64,000 nucleotides of DNA from an uncultured Sphingomonadaceae bacterium. Lineage in GTDB: Bacteria > Pseudomonadota > Alphaproteobacteria > Sphingomonadales > Sphingomonadaceae. The notes beneath the pieces are model-generated. The model was given only the letters and a program-made list of their open reading frames with translations, made no database searches and was not told the origin of the DNA. Below are positions 48,002 to 55,674 of this stretch, in pieces. Numbering within the stretch: the stretch's first letter is position 1; each line of letters opens with the position of its first letter. A program made the position numbers and the translations under genes. The stretch is from positions 124,001 through 188,000 of the forward strand of contig CANMBD010000002.1 of the NCBI GenBank assembly GCA_947495985.1. Direction: 5' to 3'.

Positions 48002-48853
48002 ATGCGTGGCGTGAGTATGCCAAAACCACCCAACAACATTTTGATTTTTACCGATCTTGATGGAACGTTATTGGATCATCACAACTATTCAGCCAAACCT
48101 GCAGTCCGTTTGATCGAACGACTGTACGACCAGCGAACAGTGGATATCATTCCGGTCACCAGTAAGACGCAATCCGAATTGCTGTGGTTGCGGAACTCGA
48201 TACCGCTCCAGAATATAATAAGCGTCACGGAAAATGGATCTGTGATCCACGCGTCCGGAAGCTCGCCACTAGACGATGATGATCGCCCGCACAGCATTAT
48301 TTTGGGGATCAGATATTGTGCGATATTAGAGCAAATCGCTAAGCTCCCGCAGCGTTTGCGCAAGCATATTACCGGCTTTGCTGATATGTCCATCGAACAA
48401 GTCATGGCCGCAACTGGCCTCGTAATGGACGATGCCCGGCGGGCCCAAGAACGTGAAGCGACAGAACCATTTTTATGGTCGGGATCGGATACAGAATTGT
48501 CGGCTTTGCGCGAGATACTGATCAAAGAGAATATTCAGGTTCAACGCGGCGGGCGGTTTTTTCACCTTACGGGTCAGGCGACCAAAGAGCATGCCATGGC
48601 CAAGATTAAAGGCGCTTTTGTTGAAAAAAGTCCGGATTTTGAAATCATCTCAATCGCACTTGGCGACGGCCCGAATGATCTTGCGATGATTGAGGCGGCG
48701 GATTTCGGTGTCATCATCCCCAATCCCGATGGCGTGACAATTGAAACTGCAATGCCCCATGTCCGCACTGCCCCTGCTCCAGGTCCAAAGGGCTGGGTCA
48801 TGGCTGTGCAAGAGATTTTGGCAGAATTGGGTTTAAACCTGCCGGAAAGCTGA
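48002..48853 (+). CDS. gpgP: Glucosyl/mannosyl-3-phosphoglycerate phosphatase (HAD-IIB)
   Basis: The 283-residue HAD hydrolase has motif I IFTDLDGTLLD (near residue 16), motif II in IIPVTSKTQ, and motif III/IV in ALGDGPNDLAMIEAADFG (near 222). TENGSVI near 80 is typical of the mannosyl-3-phosphoglycerate phosphatase family, which also includes the glucosyl enzyme. It would remove the phosphate from glucosyl-3-phosphoglycerate to give glucosylglycerate. The adjacent gpgS favours the glucosyl substrate. The start could also be ATG 48017 (MPKPPNNIL), five codons in. The gap to the gpgS start is 33 bases. Confidence 0.87.
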   Translation: MRGVSMPKPPNNILIFTDLDGTLLDHHNYSAKPAVRLIERLYDQRTVDIIPVTSKTQSELLWLRNSIPLQNIISVTENGSVIHASGSSPLDDDDRPHSIILGIRYCAILEQIAKLPQRLRKHITGFADMSIEQVMAATGLVMDDARRAQEREATEPFLWSGSDTELSALREILIKENIQVQRGGRFFHLTGQATKEHAMAKIKGAFVEKSPDFEIISIALGDGPNDLAMIEAADFGVIIPNPDGVTIETAMPHVRTAPAPGPKGWVMAVQEILAELGLNLPES

Positions 48854-48886
48854 TTAGGCTTGTCGCTTCGCAAAACAAGGGCGCTC

Positions 48887-50101
48887 ATGGCTGATTTTCA
48901 TCAAAACGGGACTATTTCTACTCTCCACAATTTGTCTAATCGTTCGATCGAATCACTGGAGGCCGATTTGATGAGCTTTCGTGAAGCCAATCCGATGGCA
49001 TTGGTCCTGCCCAGTCTATTTTCGGAGCTGGAAGGCCCCGCACTGGGAAATATCGTCGATGAACTTTGTGAAGTTCCTTATCTGAACGATATAATTATCG
49101 GCCTGGACCGCGCGGACAAAGAACAGTTTGAATATGCAAAGCACTATTTTTCGCGCCTGCCGCAACGCCATCATATATTGTGGAATAGTGGTCCGCGGTT
49201 GACGGCACTGGATGAAGAATTGAAAGAACGCGGTCTGTCACCGGCGCAACCGGGAAAGGGACGCAACGTCTGGTTCTGCTTCGGCTATTTTCTTTCAGCG
49301 ACGGATGCACAGATGGTGGGCCTACATGATTGCGATATCTTGACCTATGATCGGGCGATGCTGGCACGGCTTATGTATCCGGTAGCCAATCCCACCTTCC
49401 CCTACGTCTTTTCCAAAGGCTATTATGCGCGAACAACCGAAGAGAAATTTAACGGCCGCGTCGTCCGATTGTTGATCGGGCCGCTGCTGGCTGCGCTCAA
49501 AAAAGTCTGTGAGCCCAATGACTATATTACCTACCTGAACAGCTTCCGTTACGCGCTCGCTGGTGAGTTTGCGATGGGCCGGCAGGTTGTTAAAAACATC
49601 CGTATCCCATCAGACTGGGGGCTGGAAGTCGGTGTCTTGTCGGAAGTTTGGAGGAATCATTCGACCCAGTCGATATGTCAGGTCGAGATTGCCGATAATT
49701 ATGATCACAAGCATCAATCGGTTTCGTATGACAATCCCGATGGTGGTTTGTCGAAAATGAGCATCGACATTACCAAATCTCTCTTCCGCAAACTCGCGAC
49801 CGATGGACAGGTTTTTTCGGCGGGTACTTTTCGTACGCTCAAGGCGACCTATTTCCGGATCGCGTTGGACCGGATTGAGACGTTTTACAACGACGCCGTA
49901 ATGAACGGTCTCACGCTGGACCGTCACCAAGAAGAAACCACCGTAGAGCTGTTCGCACAAAATATAATGACGGCAGGTGAAGTATTTCTGGAATCGCCTA
50001 ATGAAACGCCCTTCATGGCCAACTGGAACAGGATAAACAGCGCCATCCCGGACTTTACCGACCGGTTTCAGGAAGCGGTGCGGTTGGACAATGAGGACTA
50101 G
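48887..50101 (+). CDS. gpgS: Glucosyl-3-phosphoglycerate synthase (GT81)
   Basis: The 404-residue retaining glycosyltransferase joins glucose from an NDP-glucose to 3-phosphoglycerate. The N-terminal fold starts ALVLPSLFSELEGPALGNIV and IIIGLDRADKEQF. The DxD-type metal motif is in VGLHDCDILTYD (near 152). Acceptor-side blocks FSKGYYART and SDWGLEVGVLSEVWRN follow. This layout matches GpgS of Persephonella and Methanococcoides. ATG 48887 has an AAGGG site; the frame opens 9 codons earlier. Its 3' end overlaps the convergent phosphorylase gene by 4 bases. Confidence 0.88.
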   Translation: MADFHQNGTISTLHNLSNRSIESLEADLMSFREANPMALVLPSLFSELEGPALGNIVDELCEVPYLNDIIIGLDRADKEQFEYAKHYFSRLPQRHHILWNSGPRLTALDEELKERGLSPAQPGKGRNVWFCFGYFLSATDAQMVGLHDCDILTYDRAMLARLMYPVANPTFPYVFSKGYYARTTEEKFNGRVVRLLIGPLLAALKKVCEPNDYITYLNSFRYALAGEFAMGRQVVKNIRIPSDWGLEVGVLSEVWRNHSTQSICQVEIADNYDHKHQSVSYDNPDGGLSKMSIDITKSLFRKLATDGQVFSAGTFRTLKATYFRIALDRIETFYNDAVMNGLTLDRHQEETTVELFAQNIMTAGEVFLESPNETPFMANWNRINSAIPDFTDRFQEAVRLDNED

Positions 50102-51861
50102 GCGGAATTCTGTTTCACATTGCTGATCCAAACGGTTTGATAGGGTGACAACGAAAAGCGCCCTTCTATATCAGTAATGGATTGGCCCGAAATTAGATCC
50201 CACCACAGGTCTCCTGCGATCAAATTTATATCTGCAAGCGATAGCGATTTTATTTCTTTGGTTACATTGGTGATGGCAAAGATACTTTGCTTTCTATCCA
50301 GGCTTTGTCGCCAGATACCGAATAATCCCTCGGGCAATGCCAACGTGAACTGCACTGCATTGGGATGGAACGCGGGCTGCTTTTTTCGAATGTCGATGAG
50401 GTTGAGAAGACGTGTAAAAACCTGCGTCTCGACCATTTCCGGATTGGCGAGCTTCTCACTAATTTCATCATAATCGAGCTGACGGCGGTTGATGGACCGA
50501 TTGTGGCCAGTGCGGTTGACCTCCTCATATCCATTAGGCGTTGCGAGCAGGCTATGAATATAGAAGGCGGGAATACCTTCCAGCGCCAGCATTATTGCCA
50601 TTGCGGCCATGAAACGATCGATTTGATGCGCGTCCGGCCCTTCCAACGTGCCCTGCATTGCCTCGAAAAAGGAGATATTCATCTCATATGGCTTTTCCGT
50701 GCCGCCCGGTCCGCGGCGCATGGAGAGCCTTCCTCCAAAGCCTTGAATTGTCGCCATCATCTGATCGACTTCACCCTGTGGCAATACGCCTTCGGTAGGC
50801 CGCAATCCGATGCCATCATGACTCGCGGTAAAATTGAGATAGGTGCAACCGGTCAGAGCTGGCGGATTGCTGCGCGTCAAGCGCTTCAGATAGAGCGCAT
50901 TACCGGTCAGCAACGCATGGACAAGTAGTGGGGGCAATGAAAAATTGTAGATGATATGCGCTTCATTTTGATTGCCGAAATAGGTCAAATTTTCATGATT
51001 GGGGATGTTGGTTTCGGTAATGATGATCAGGGTCTCGACATGGTGATCCATTAATGTTCTCAGCAGCCGGACTATCTCATGTGTCTCATCAAGGTTGATT
51101 GACGCTGTACCGGCTTTTTTCCAGAGGAATGCCACCGCATCAAGCCGGAAAATCCGAACGCCGTGATCGATATAGGCGGCGATGATCTGTATGAACTCAA
51201 GCAACACATCCGGGTTGGTAAAATCGAAATCAAGCTGGTCGGCGCTAAAGGTACTCCAGACATGGCGATCGCCCGCCGCCGTGCGAAAGGGCGTCAGCAA
51301 GGGATGGGATCGTGGACGAACAACCTGCCCCAGATCGGCGGAGGGATCGGCCGTATAATAATAATCCTTGCCCGGCGCTTCGTCAGACAGAAATTGCTGG
51401 AACCATCTGGACTTACTAGACCCATGATTGATAACAAGGTCACCCATTAATCGATAGTCCCCGGCAATAGCTTCTATGTCCGACCAATCACCCAGATTTT
51501 CATCAACCTGAAGATAGTCGATCACTGAAAAGCCATCATCTGAGCTATAGGGAAAAAACGGTAAAATATGCACGGCGCCAATGGTTTGGCCGATATGCTT
51601 TTTCAAAAAGCGGTGCAGGGTCTTTAAGCTATGCTGACCTTCTGACTGGATCGTACTCCCATAGGTGATAAGCACTATATCACTCTCATCCCACAGGTGT
51701 TTTTCGGCGATATCCTGTCGTTCTATTACCTGAGCCCTGTCGGACCAAAACAAATCTATGATACGCTCCGTCAGCGCATCACAATCATGTTCGGGATAAA
51801 GCAGCTTCAGTTGCGCAGACAGGCGGTGCATCAGATGGTCGATGGTAGCGCGATCATTCAT
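50098..51861 (-). CDS. GH13_18 sugar phosphorylase, probable glucosylglycerate phosphorylase
   Basis: The 587-residue enzyme is a sucrose-phosphorylase-like GH13 protein. The nucleophile Asp is in RIFRLDAVAFLWK (residue about 241), the acid/base Glu in IIITETNIPNHEN (about 283), and the third carboxylate in TASHDGIGLRP. The GLRPTEG loop and RRGPGGTEKPYEMN differ from true sucrose phosphorylases and fit the group that includes glucosylglycerate phosphorylase (Meiothermus; E. coli YcjM). Context with gpgS, gpgP and glycerate kinase favours glucosylglycerate as substrate. ATG 51861 was preferred to GTG 51876 because a GGAG site is placed better and the divergent gene is left clear. Confidence 0.85.
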   Translation of the reverse strand: MNDRATIDHLMHRLSAQLKLLYPEHDCDALTERIIDLFWSDRAQVIERQDIAEKHLWDESDIVLITYGSTIQSEGQHSLKTLHRFLKKHIGQTIGAVHILPFFPYSSDDGFSVIDYLQVDENLGDWSDIEAIAGDYRLMGDLVINHGSSKSRWFQQFLSDEAPGKDYYYTADPSADLGQVVRPRSHPLLTPFRTAAGDRHVWSTFSADQLDFDFTNPDVLLEFIQIIAAYIDHGVRIFRLDAVAFLWKKAGTASINLDETHEIVRLLRTLMDHHVETLIIITETNIPNHENLTYFGNQNEAHIIYNFSLPPLLVHALLTGNALYLKRLTRSNPPALTGCTYLNFTASHDGIGLRPTEGVLPQGEVDQMMATIQGFGGRLSMRRGPGGTEKPYEMNISFFEAMQGTLEGPDAHQIDRFMAAMAIMLALEGIPAFYIHSLLATPNGYEEVNRTGHNRSINRRQLDYDEISEKLANPEMVETQVFTRLLNLIDIRKKQPAFHPNAVQFTLALPEGLFGIWRQSLDRKQSIFAITNVTKEIKSLSLADINLIAGDLWWDLISGQSITDIEGRFSLSPYQTVWISNVKQNSA

Positions 51862-51925
51862 ATTACGGTCCGTCACTCCGAAAAGCTGCTTGACGCCGAT
51901 AGGACAATCGGGCCTTTATTGTGCA

Positions 51926-53206
51926 GTGCATAAAACAGCAAATCCCGATTCAATAAAAGCTTTTTTAAAAGACCTTTATCTGACGGCACTGCAACCGGCT
52001 CTGCCAGAAAATGCTATGCACAATGTCCAATGGCCAGAGGTGCCGGGGCGAACCTATTTGCTCTCGGTTGGTAAGGCAGCAACGCAGATGGCCGCCGCGA
52101 TTCATGCTCGCTTGCCAGAAGATGCCGAGGGCCTGATCGTCACGAGACAAGGTTATGCTCAGCCAGGGTTCACGCCAGATAATTTGCAAACTGTAGAGGC
52201 ATCGCATCCTGTGCCGGATGCCGCCGGGTTGCAAGCCGCGCAAACCGTATTGGCGGCGGTTGAAGGACTTGGGAAAGACGATCTGCTTCTGGTGCTTATG
52301 TCTGGGGGTGCTAGCGCTCTGCTTCCTGCGCCTGCTGATGGGATATCCCTCGCGGAAAAACAGTCGATTACCCGATCGTTGCTCCACTGCGGCGCGCCGA
52401 TAAGTGAAATTAATATCGTCCGCAAGCATCTCTCAGCGATAAAAGGCGGGCGATTAGCCGCCAAAGCTTGGCCAGCTGCAACCCAATTGATCGCGATTTC
52501 AGATATTCCCGGTGATGATATCGCACTAATTGGTTCAGGACCGACCGTTGCGGATAGTTCAACCTGCGCAGAATCGCTTTCGATTATAGAGAAATATGAA
52601 ATCACGCTGCCGCCAGCGATACGAACGCTGCTAAAGACAGGCACGCTTGAAACGCCAAAATTTGACAATCCAAAAATGCAACGCACAAACGCCAGACTGT
52701 GCGCGCGTCCGGCCGACATGTGTGCGGCCGCAGCAGAGGCGGCTCAAGCTTTAGGCTATGAACCGCTTCTGCTTGGCGATGCATTGGAGGGAGATGCTTT
52801 GGCACTAGGTCAAGCCCACGCTCTGCAAGCGCGTAAACTCAAAGCCGAAGGCCGGAAGGTCGCTTTGATTTCGGGAGGGGAAGCCACCGTAACCGTCCGC
52901 AATCGGGATGGACGGGGCGGTCGTTGTACTGCTTATTTACTGGCCTGCGCATTAGCGCTGGAAGGGGAAGCGGGCATTAGCGGCTTTGCCGCTGATAGCG
53001 ATGGCATAGATGGTTCGGAAGACAATGCCGGAGCATTTTTATGGCCGGGCATCTTGGATCTTATGGCCGGCGCCAAACAGGCCCGCCATCTGCTGGCATG
53101 CGACAACAGCTATCTTGCCTTCAAAGAGGCTGATGCCCTCCTGATGACCGGACCTTCCGGCACGAATGTCAATGATTTACGAGTGCTTCTCGTTGAACAG
53201 CCGTAG
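51926..53206 (+). CDS. Glycerate 2-kinase (DUF4147/MOFRL)
   Basis: The 426-residue protein has a DUF4147 domain with YLLSVGKAATQMAAA near residue 43, MSGGASALLPAP near 128, and RKHLSAIKGGRLA near 165. A C-terminal MOFRL domain contains ALISGGEATVTVR and FAADSDGIDGSEDNAGAF. It phosphorylates D-glycerate to 2-phosphoglycerate; the family was earlier called hydroxypyruvate reductase. GTG 51926 is preferred: the 28 codons before it are the reverse of the phosphorylase N-terminus. It is divergent from the phosphorylase with 64 bases between starts. It would recover glycerate released from glucosylglycerate. Confidence 0.9.
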   Translation: MHKTANPDSIKAFLKDLYLTALQPALPENAMHNVQWPEVPGRTYLLSVGKAATQMAAAIHARLPEDAEGLIVTRQGYAQPGFTPDNLQTVEASHPVPDAAGLQAAQTVLAAVEGLGKDDLLLVLMSGGASALLPAPADGISLAEKQSITRSLLHCGAPISEINIVRKHLSAIKGGRLAAKAWPAATQLIAISDIPGDDIALIGSGPTVADSSTCAESLSIIEKYEITLPPAIRTLLKTGTLETPKFDNPKMQRTNARLCARPADMCAAAAEAAQALGYEPLLLGDALEGDALALGQAHALQARKLKAEGRKVALISGGEATVTVRNRDGRGGRCTAYLLACALALEGEAGISGFAADSDGIDGSEDNAGAFLWPGILDLMAGAKQARHLLACDNSYLAFKEADALLMTGPSGTNVNDLRVLLVEQP

Positions 53207-53232
53207 TGTCCGGTTTCGGGATGTAGCGGACA
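53207..53232 (+). repeat. TGTCCGC-family palindromic repeat
   Basis: TGTCCGGTTTCGGG followed by ATGTAGCGGACA, starting one base after the glycerate kinase stop. It borders the left side of the small gene at 53242. Confidence 0.85.
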
Positions 53233-53241
53233 GTGGTCTTC

Positions 53242-53541
53242 CTAGCTTTGCTGGTGCTCGGGGTCCGGCCACGGGCCGATAGTGAGGTCTATTTCTATAG
53301 GCTCAAGATTGTCTAGTCGTTTTGAATCTATCAAGGCAGATTGGACTGCCTGTATGGCATCAGTGCGTGAAGCGAATAAACCAGAAGGAGGATGTTCGTT
53401 TCGCCAGTAAGGCAGATAATCTTCATCTTCTTCAGTTTCATGTTCTAATCCTATTTGAAAGTAGCCATCTTTACGGAGACAAACTCTGCCTCTACGCTTT
53501 CCAGAATTATCTACATAAACTTCAACGACAGTGACCTTCAT
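53242..53541 (-). CDS. Small acidic protein of unknown function
   Basis: The product has 99 residues from ATG 53541 (MKVTVVEVYVDNSGKRRGRV). The first 35 residues have alternating strand-like pattern, followed by an acidic stretch HETEEDEDYLPYW and a helix DAIQAVQSALIDSKRL. The longer frame adds 11 residues without support. No domain is recognised. It is oriented against its neighbours and lies between repeat copies at 53207 and 53585, which suggests it came in as a unit. Confidence 0.6.
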   Translation of the reverse strand: MKVTVVEVYVDNSGKRRGRVCLRKDGYFQIGLEHETEEDEDYLPYWRNEHPPSGLFASRTDAIQAVQSALIDSKRLDNLEPIEIDLTIGPWPDPEHQQS

Positions 53542-53584
53542 AAAGTGCACATACCAGCAAACAGCACATGGCACTATCCTGTAG

Positions 53585-53610
53585 TGTCCGCTTTCGGGAT
53601 ATTGCGGACT
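53585..53610 (+). repeat. TGTCCGC-family palindromic repeat
   Basis: TGTCCGCTTTCGGG followed by ATATTGCGGACT. It separates the small minus-strand gene at 53242 from the plus-strand gene at 53654. Confidence 0.85.
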
Positions 53611-53653
53611 TAGTGTTAAGGATCCATCTGTGACCTAACTATCTGATGCAGAA

Positions 53654-54136
53654 TTGCGACAAAACTGGCGTATAAACTGGCTACATGCCATCCAAGCATT
53701 TTGCGACACCGAAACTCAAAAATCACGTTGGCTGGACCCAGCCGAAGCAAATCCCCATTACTCATTTGTCGAATGCATGTGTTGCTACTTCGACGATTCC
53801 CTTTTTGGTCAAAACAACCCTTATCCACTTCTGGTTGAACGTGGTCATTTGACCCTAGAAGAAGCTGAAGCTGTAGCGGCGTTTCATGTCCAGGCCGACA
53901 CATATCAAAGCCCAAATAATGACGACTATGATGTCGAAGCAATTCTATCTGACCGTGGGTGGCACTCGGTTGTCGATACGGCCCAAAATGCCCAGAAAAA
54001 GCTGTTGACCTTGCTAACTGATCGTCCTGAAAGGCTTGCGATTCAACAACCAGTCGAATGGGAAAAAACTTCTTACGGATGGAAGGCTGATACTGTTCCG
54101 GTTGCCAAATCCGGTGGCCAGAACGACCGAACTTAA
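53654..54136 (+). CDS. Protein of unknown function, TTG start or 5'-truncated
   Basis: The open frame gives 160 residues with WRINWLHAIQAFCDTETQKSRWLDP near the start, a Cys/His/acidic region HYSFVECMCCYFDDSLFG, and helix LTLEEAEAVAAFHVQAD. It looks like genuine coding sequence but I do not know the family. The only in-frame start upstream of conserved-looking sequence is TTG 53654; an in-frame stop lies at 53636. No good ribosome-binding site is visible, so the 5' end may have been lost at the repeat. The right-hand repeat begins at the stop codon (54137). Confidence 0.6.
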   Translation: MRQNWRINWLHAIQAFCDTETQKSRWLDPAEANPHYSFVECMCCYFDDSLFGQNNPYPLLVERGHLTLEEAEAVAAFHVQADTYQSPNNDDYDVEAILSDRGWHSVVDTAQNAQKKLLTLLTDRPERLAIQQPVEWEKTSYGWKADTVPVAKSGGQNDRT

Positions 54137-54162
54137 TGCCCGCTTTCGGGATGAAGCGGACA
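54137..54162 (+). repeat. TGTCCGC-family palindromic repeat
   Basis: TGCCCGCTTTCGGG followed by ATGAAGCGGACA, starting one base after the stop of the gene at 53654. It lies 22 bases before the soxR stop. Confidence 0.85.
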
Positions 54163-54184
54163 TTAGAAAGACCACGAACATCCA

Positions 54185-54628
54185 CTATTCCTCCAAAACC
54201 AGCCTTGGCCCCGGCCCCTTTAATCCCACCCGATCCTCCGGATTATAGAGCTGGCATTTCTTCAGGCTTAGGCAACCACAACCAATGCACCCGTCGAGCC
54301 GGTCCCGCGTGCGCTCCAGTTCCGCAATCCTAGCATTGATTACCTTGCGCATCGCTTTGCTGATCCGGGTCCAGTCGGCCTGTGTCGGCGTGCGGCCATG
54401 GGGGAGGCTCGCCAGCTGGCGTTCAATCTCTCCGATACTCAGGCCCAGTTGCTGCGCGATCAGGACGAAGGAGAGGCGCCTTATGTCGGACCGCAAGAAC
54501 CGCCGCTGACCGCCACCGGAGCGGAAGGGTTCGACCAGCCCTTTTTCCTCGTAGAAACGGATGGCCGAGACCGACAGGCCGGTCCGCGCGGCGAGGGCAC
54601 CGATGGTCAGGGCTTTGGTTTCCGGCAT
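54185..54628 (-). CDS. soxR: Redox-sensitive transcriptional activator SoxR
   Basis: The 147-residue MerR-family protein has a winged helix (IGALAARTGLSVSAIRFYEEKGL, with RSGGGQRRFLRSDIRRL) and a dimerisation helix. The 2Fe-2S site is intact: C-x2-C-x-C-x5-C, read as CIGCGCLSLKKC (near 113-124). Oxidation by redox-cycling compounds activates it. ATG 54628 has an AAAGGGA site; the frame opens 9 codons earlier. The SoxR box at 54669 lies between soxR and the divergent VOC operon, so it likely controls those genes. Confidence 0.95.
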   Translation of the reverse strand: MPETKALTIGALAARTGLSVSAIRFYEEKGLVEPFRSGGGQRRFLRSDIRRLSFVLIAQQLGLSIGEIERQLASLPHGRTPTQADWTRISKAMRKVINARIAELERTRDRLDGCIGCGCLSLKKCQLYNPEDRVGLKGPGPRLVLEE

Positions 54629-54664
54629 GAATTTCCCTTTCAAAACAGCCGTCAAAATAATCTC

Positions 54665-54695
54665 TTGACCTCAACTTAACTTGAGGTTGTACGAA
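54665..54695 (+). promoter_or_regulatory. SoxR-controlled promoter with SoxR box
   Basis: The -35 TTGACC (54665-54670) and -10 TACGAA (54690-54695) are 19 bases apart, the long spacing of MerR-type promoters. The spacer region carries the palindrome CCTCAACTTAACTTGAGG (54669-54686), one base from the enterobacterial SoxR consensus. It drives the VOC operon that starts at 54817. Confidence 0.88.
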
Positions 54696-54816
54696 TCGCA
54701 AGTGAGGACAGAAAGATTGCTTTTGTGATTGAAAATGCCGGAAGAAAAGTCCGGCGCACCAGTGCCAGAGAAGAGCCATCCAGTCTGCCCATCCGTTTGA
54801 ACAAGGGATCAAGATT

Positions 54817-55218
54817 GTGAAGTTAAACCAGGTAACCGTCGGATGTCTCGATTACGACACGTCCGTCCAATTCTACCAGACGCTGGGCCTTGTCCAGATT
54901 GTCGATGCTCCGCCCCGCTATGCGCGCTTTGAAACGGATAACGGAGAGACCTTCTCCATTCACAAGGATGATCAAGTCCACGAGCCCAGCGGAATGATCT
55001 ATTTCGAAACCGATACCCTCGACGCGGATGTGGCAGCTCTGGAGGCCAAGGGCATCGCCTTTGATACACAGCCCACGAATCAAAGCTGGGGCTGGCGCGA
55101 GGCGCGTCTGCGTGATCCCGCCGGCAATGCTTTGTGCCTCTTTTACGGCGGCGACAATCGCCGCTTCCCGCCATGGCGAATTTCAAACAGCAACCAAGGA
55201 AAAGGATATGAAAAATGA
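54817..55218 (+). CDS. VOC-family protein (first)
   Basis: The product has 133 residues with a GTG start. The fold has the paired beta-alpha-beta-beta-beta modules of the glyoxalase/bleomycin-resistance superfamily: VTVGCLDYDTSVQFYQTLGL near the start, and REARLRDPAGNALCLFYGG near the end. The central loop MIYFETDTLDADVAALEAKGI is the second module. Metal-binding residues are only partly recognisable. It is the first gene of the SoxR operon, so it probably acts on redox-active or electrophilic compounds. Its stop overlaps the next start in ATGA. Confidence 0.85.
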   Translation: MKLNQVTVGCLDYDTSVQFYQTLGLVQIVDAPPRYARFETDNGETFSIHKDDQVHEPSGMIYFETDTLDADVAALEAKGIAFDTQPTNQSWGWREARLRDPAGNALCLFYGGDNRRFPPWRISNSNQGKGYEK

Positions 55219-55595
55219 AAAATGCAATTCTGGAACATGTGAACATGACCGTGAGCGACCCGCAGCGGTCCGCAGACCTGATGCGCGACCTTTTTGGGTG
55301 GCATATCCGGTGGGAGGGGCCATCAATGTTGGGTGGCCACACGATCCACGTCGGGACTGATGATCAATATCTCGCGCTCTACACCAATGAAAAGGTCAAA
55401 GCCGCCGACCCCCAATTTCGCAAGGGCGAACCGATGAACCATGTCGGGATGACCGTCGATAATCTCGACGCCGTCGAAGCCAAAGTCGTTGCGGCTGGGC
55501 TGGAACCCTTTGGTCATGAAGACTATGATCCGGGGCGGAGGTTTTACTTCTTTGACTGGAACGGGATCGAGTTCGAGATTGTCAGCTACGCCTGA
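55215..55595 (+). CDS. VOC-family protein (second)
   Basis: The 126-residue protein begins MKNAILEHVNMTVSDPQRSADLMRDLFGWHIRWEG, a typical VOC first module, with the ligand His in EHVN. The second module has NHVGMTVDNLDAVEAKVVAAGLE and ends RRFYFFDWNGIEFEIVSY, with the ligand Glu in the last strand. A divalent metal site is therefore plausible. It is translationally coupled to the first VOC gene and the two may form a pair. Substrate unknown. Confidence 0.88.
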   Translation: MKNAILEHVNMTVSDPQRSADLMRDLFGWHIRWEGPSMLGGHTIHVGTDDQYLALYTNEKVKAADPQFRKGEPMNHVGMTVDNLDAVEAKVVAAGLEPFGHEDYDPGRRFYFFDWNGIEFEIVSYA

Positions 55596-55674
55596 TCGGG
55601 TGAATCTTCCCTTCCGGACCGCCAGCGCGTAACCTTTCACGGCGGCGGCCCGAACCGGGCCGTGGAGATAGACC

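Noticed and set aside
36844..54162. Bracketing repeats as an integron cassette array
   Set aside because: No integrase gene or attI is visible, copies are far apart, and the palindromes are shorter than attC sites; kept only as a pattern worth testing.
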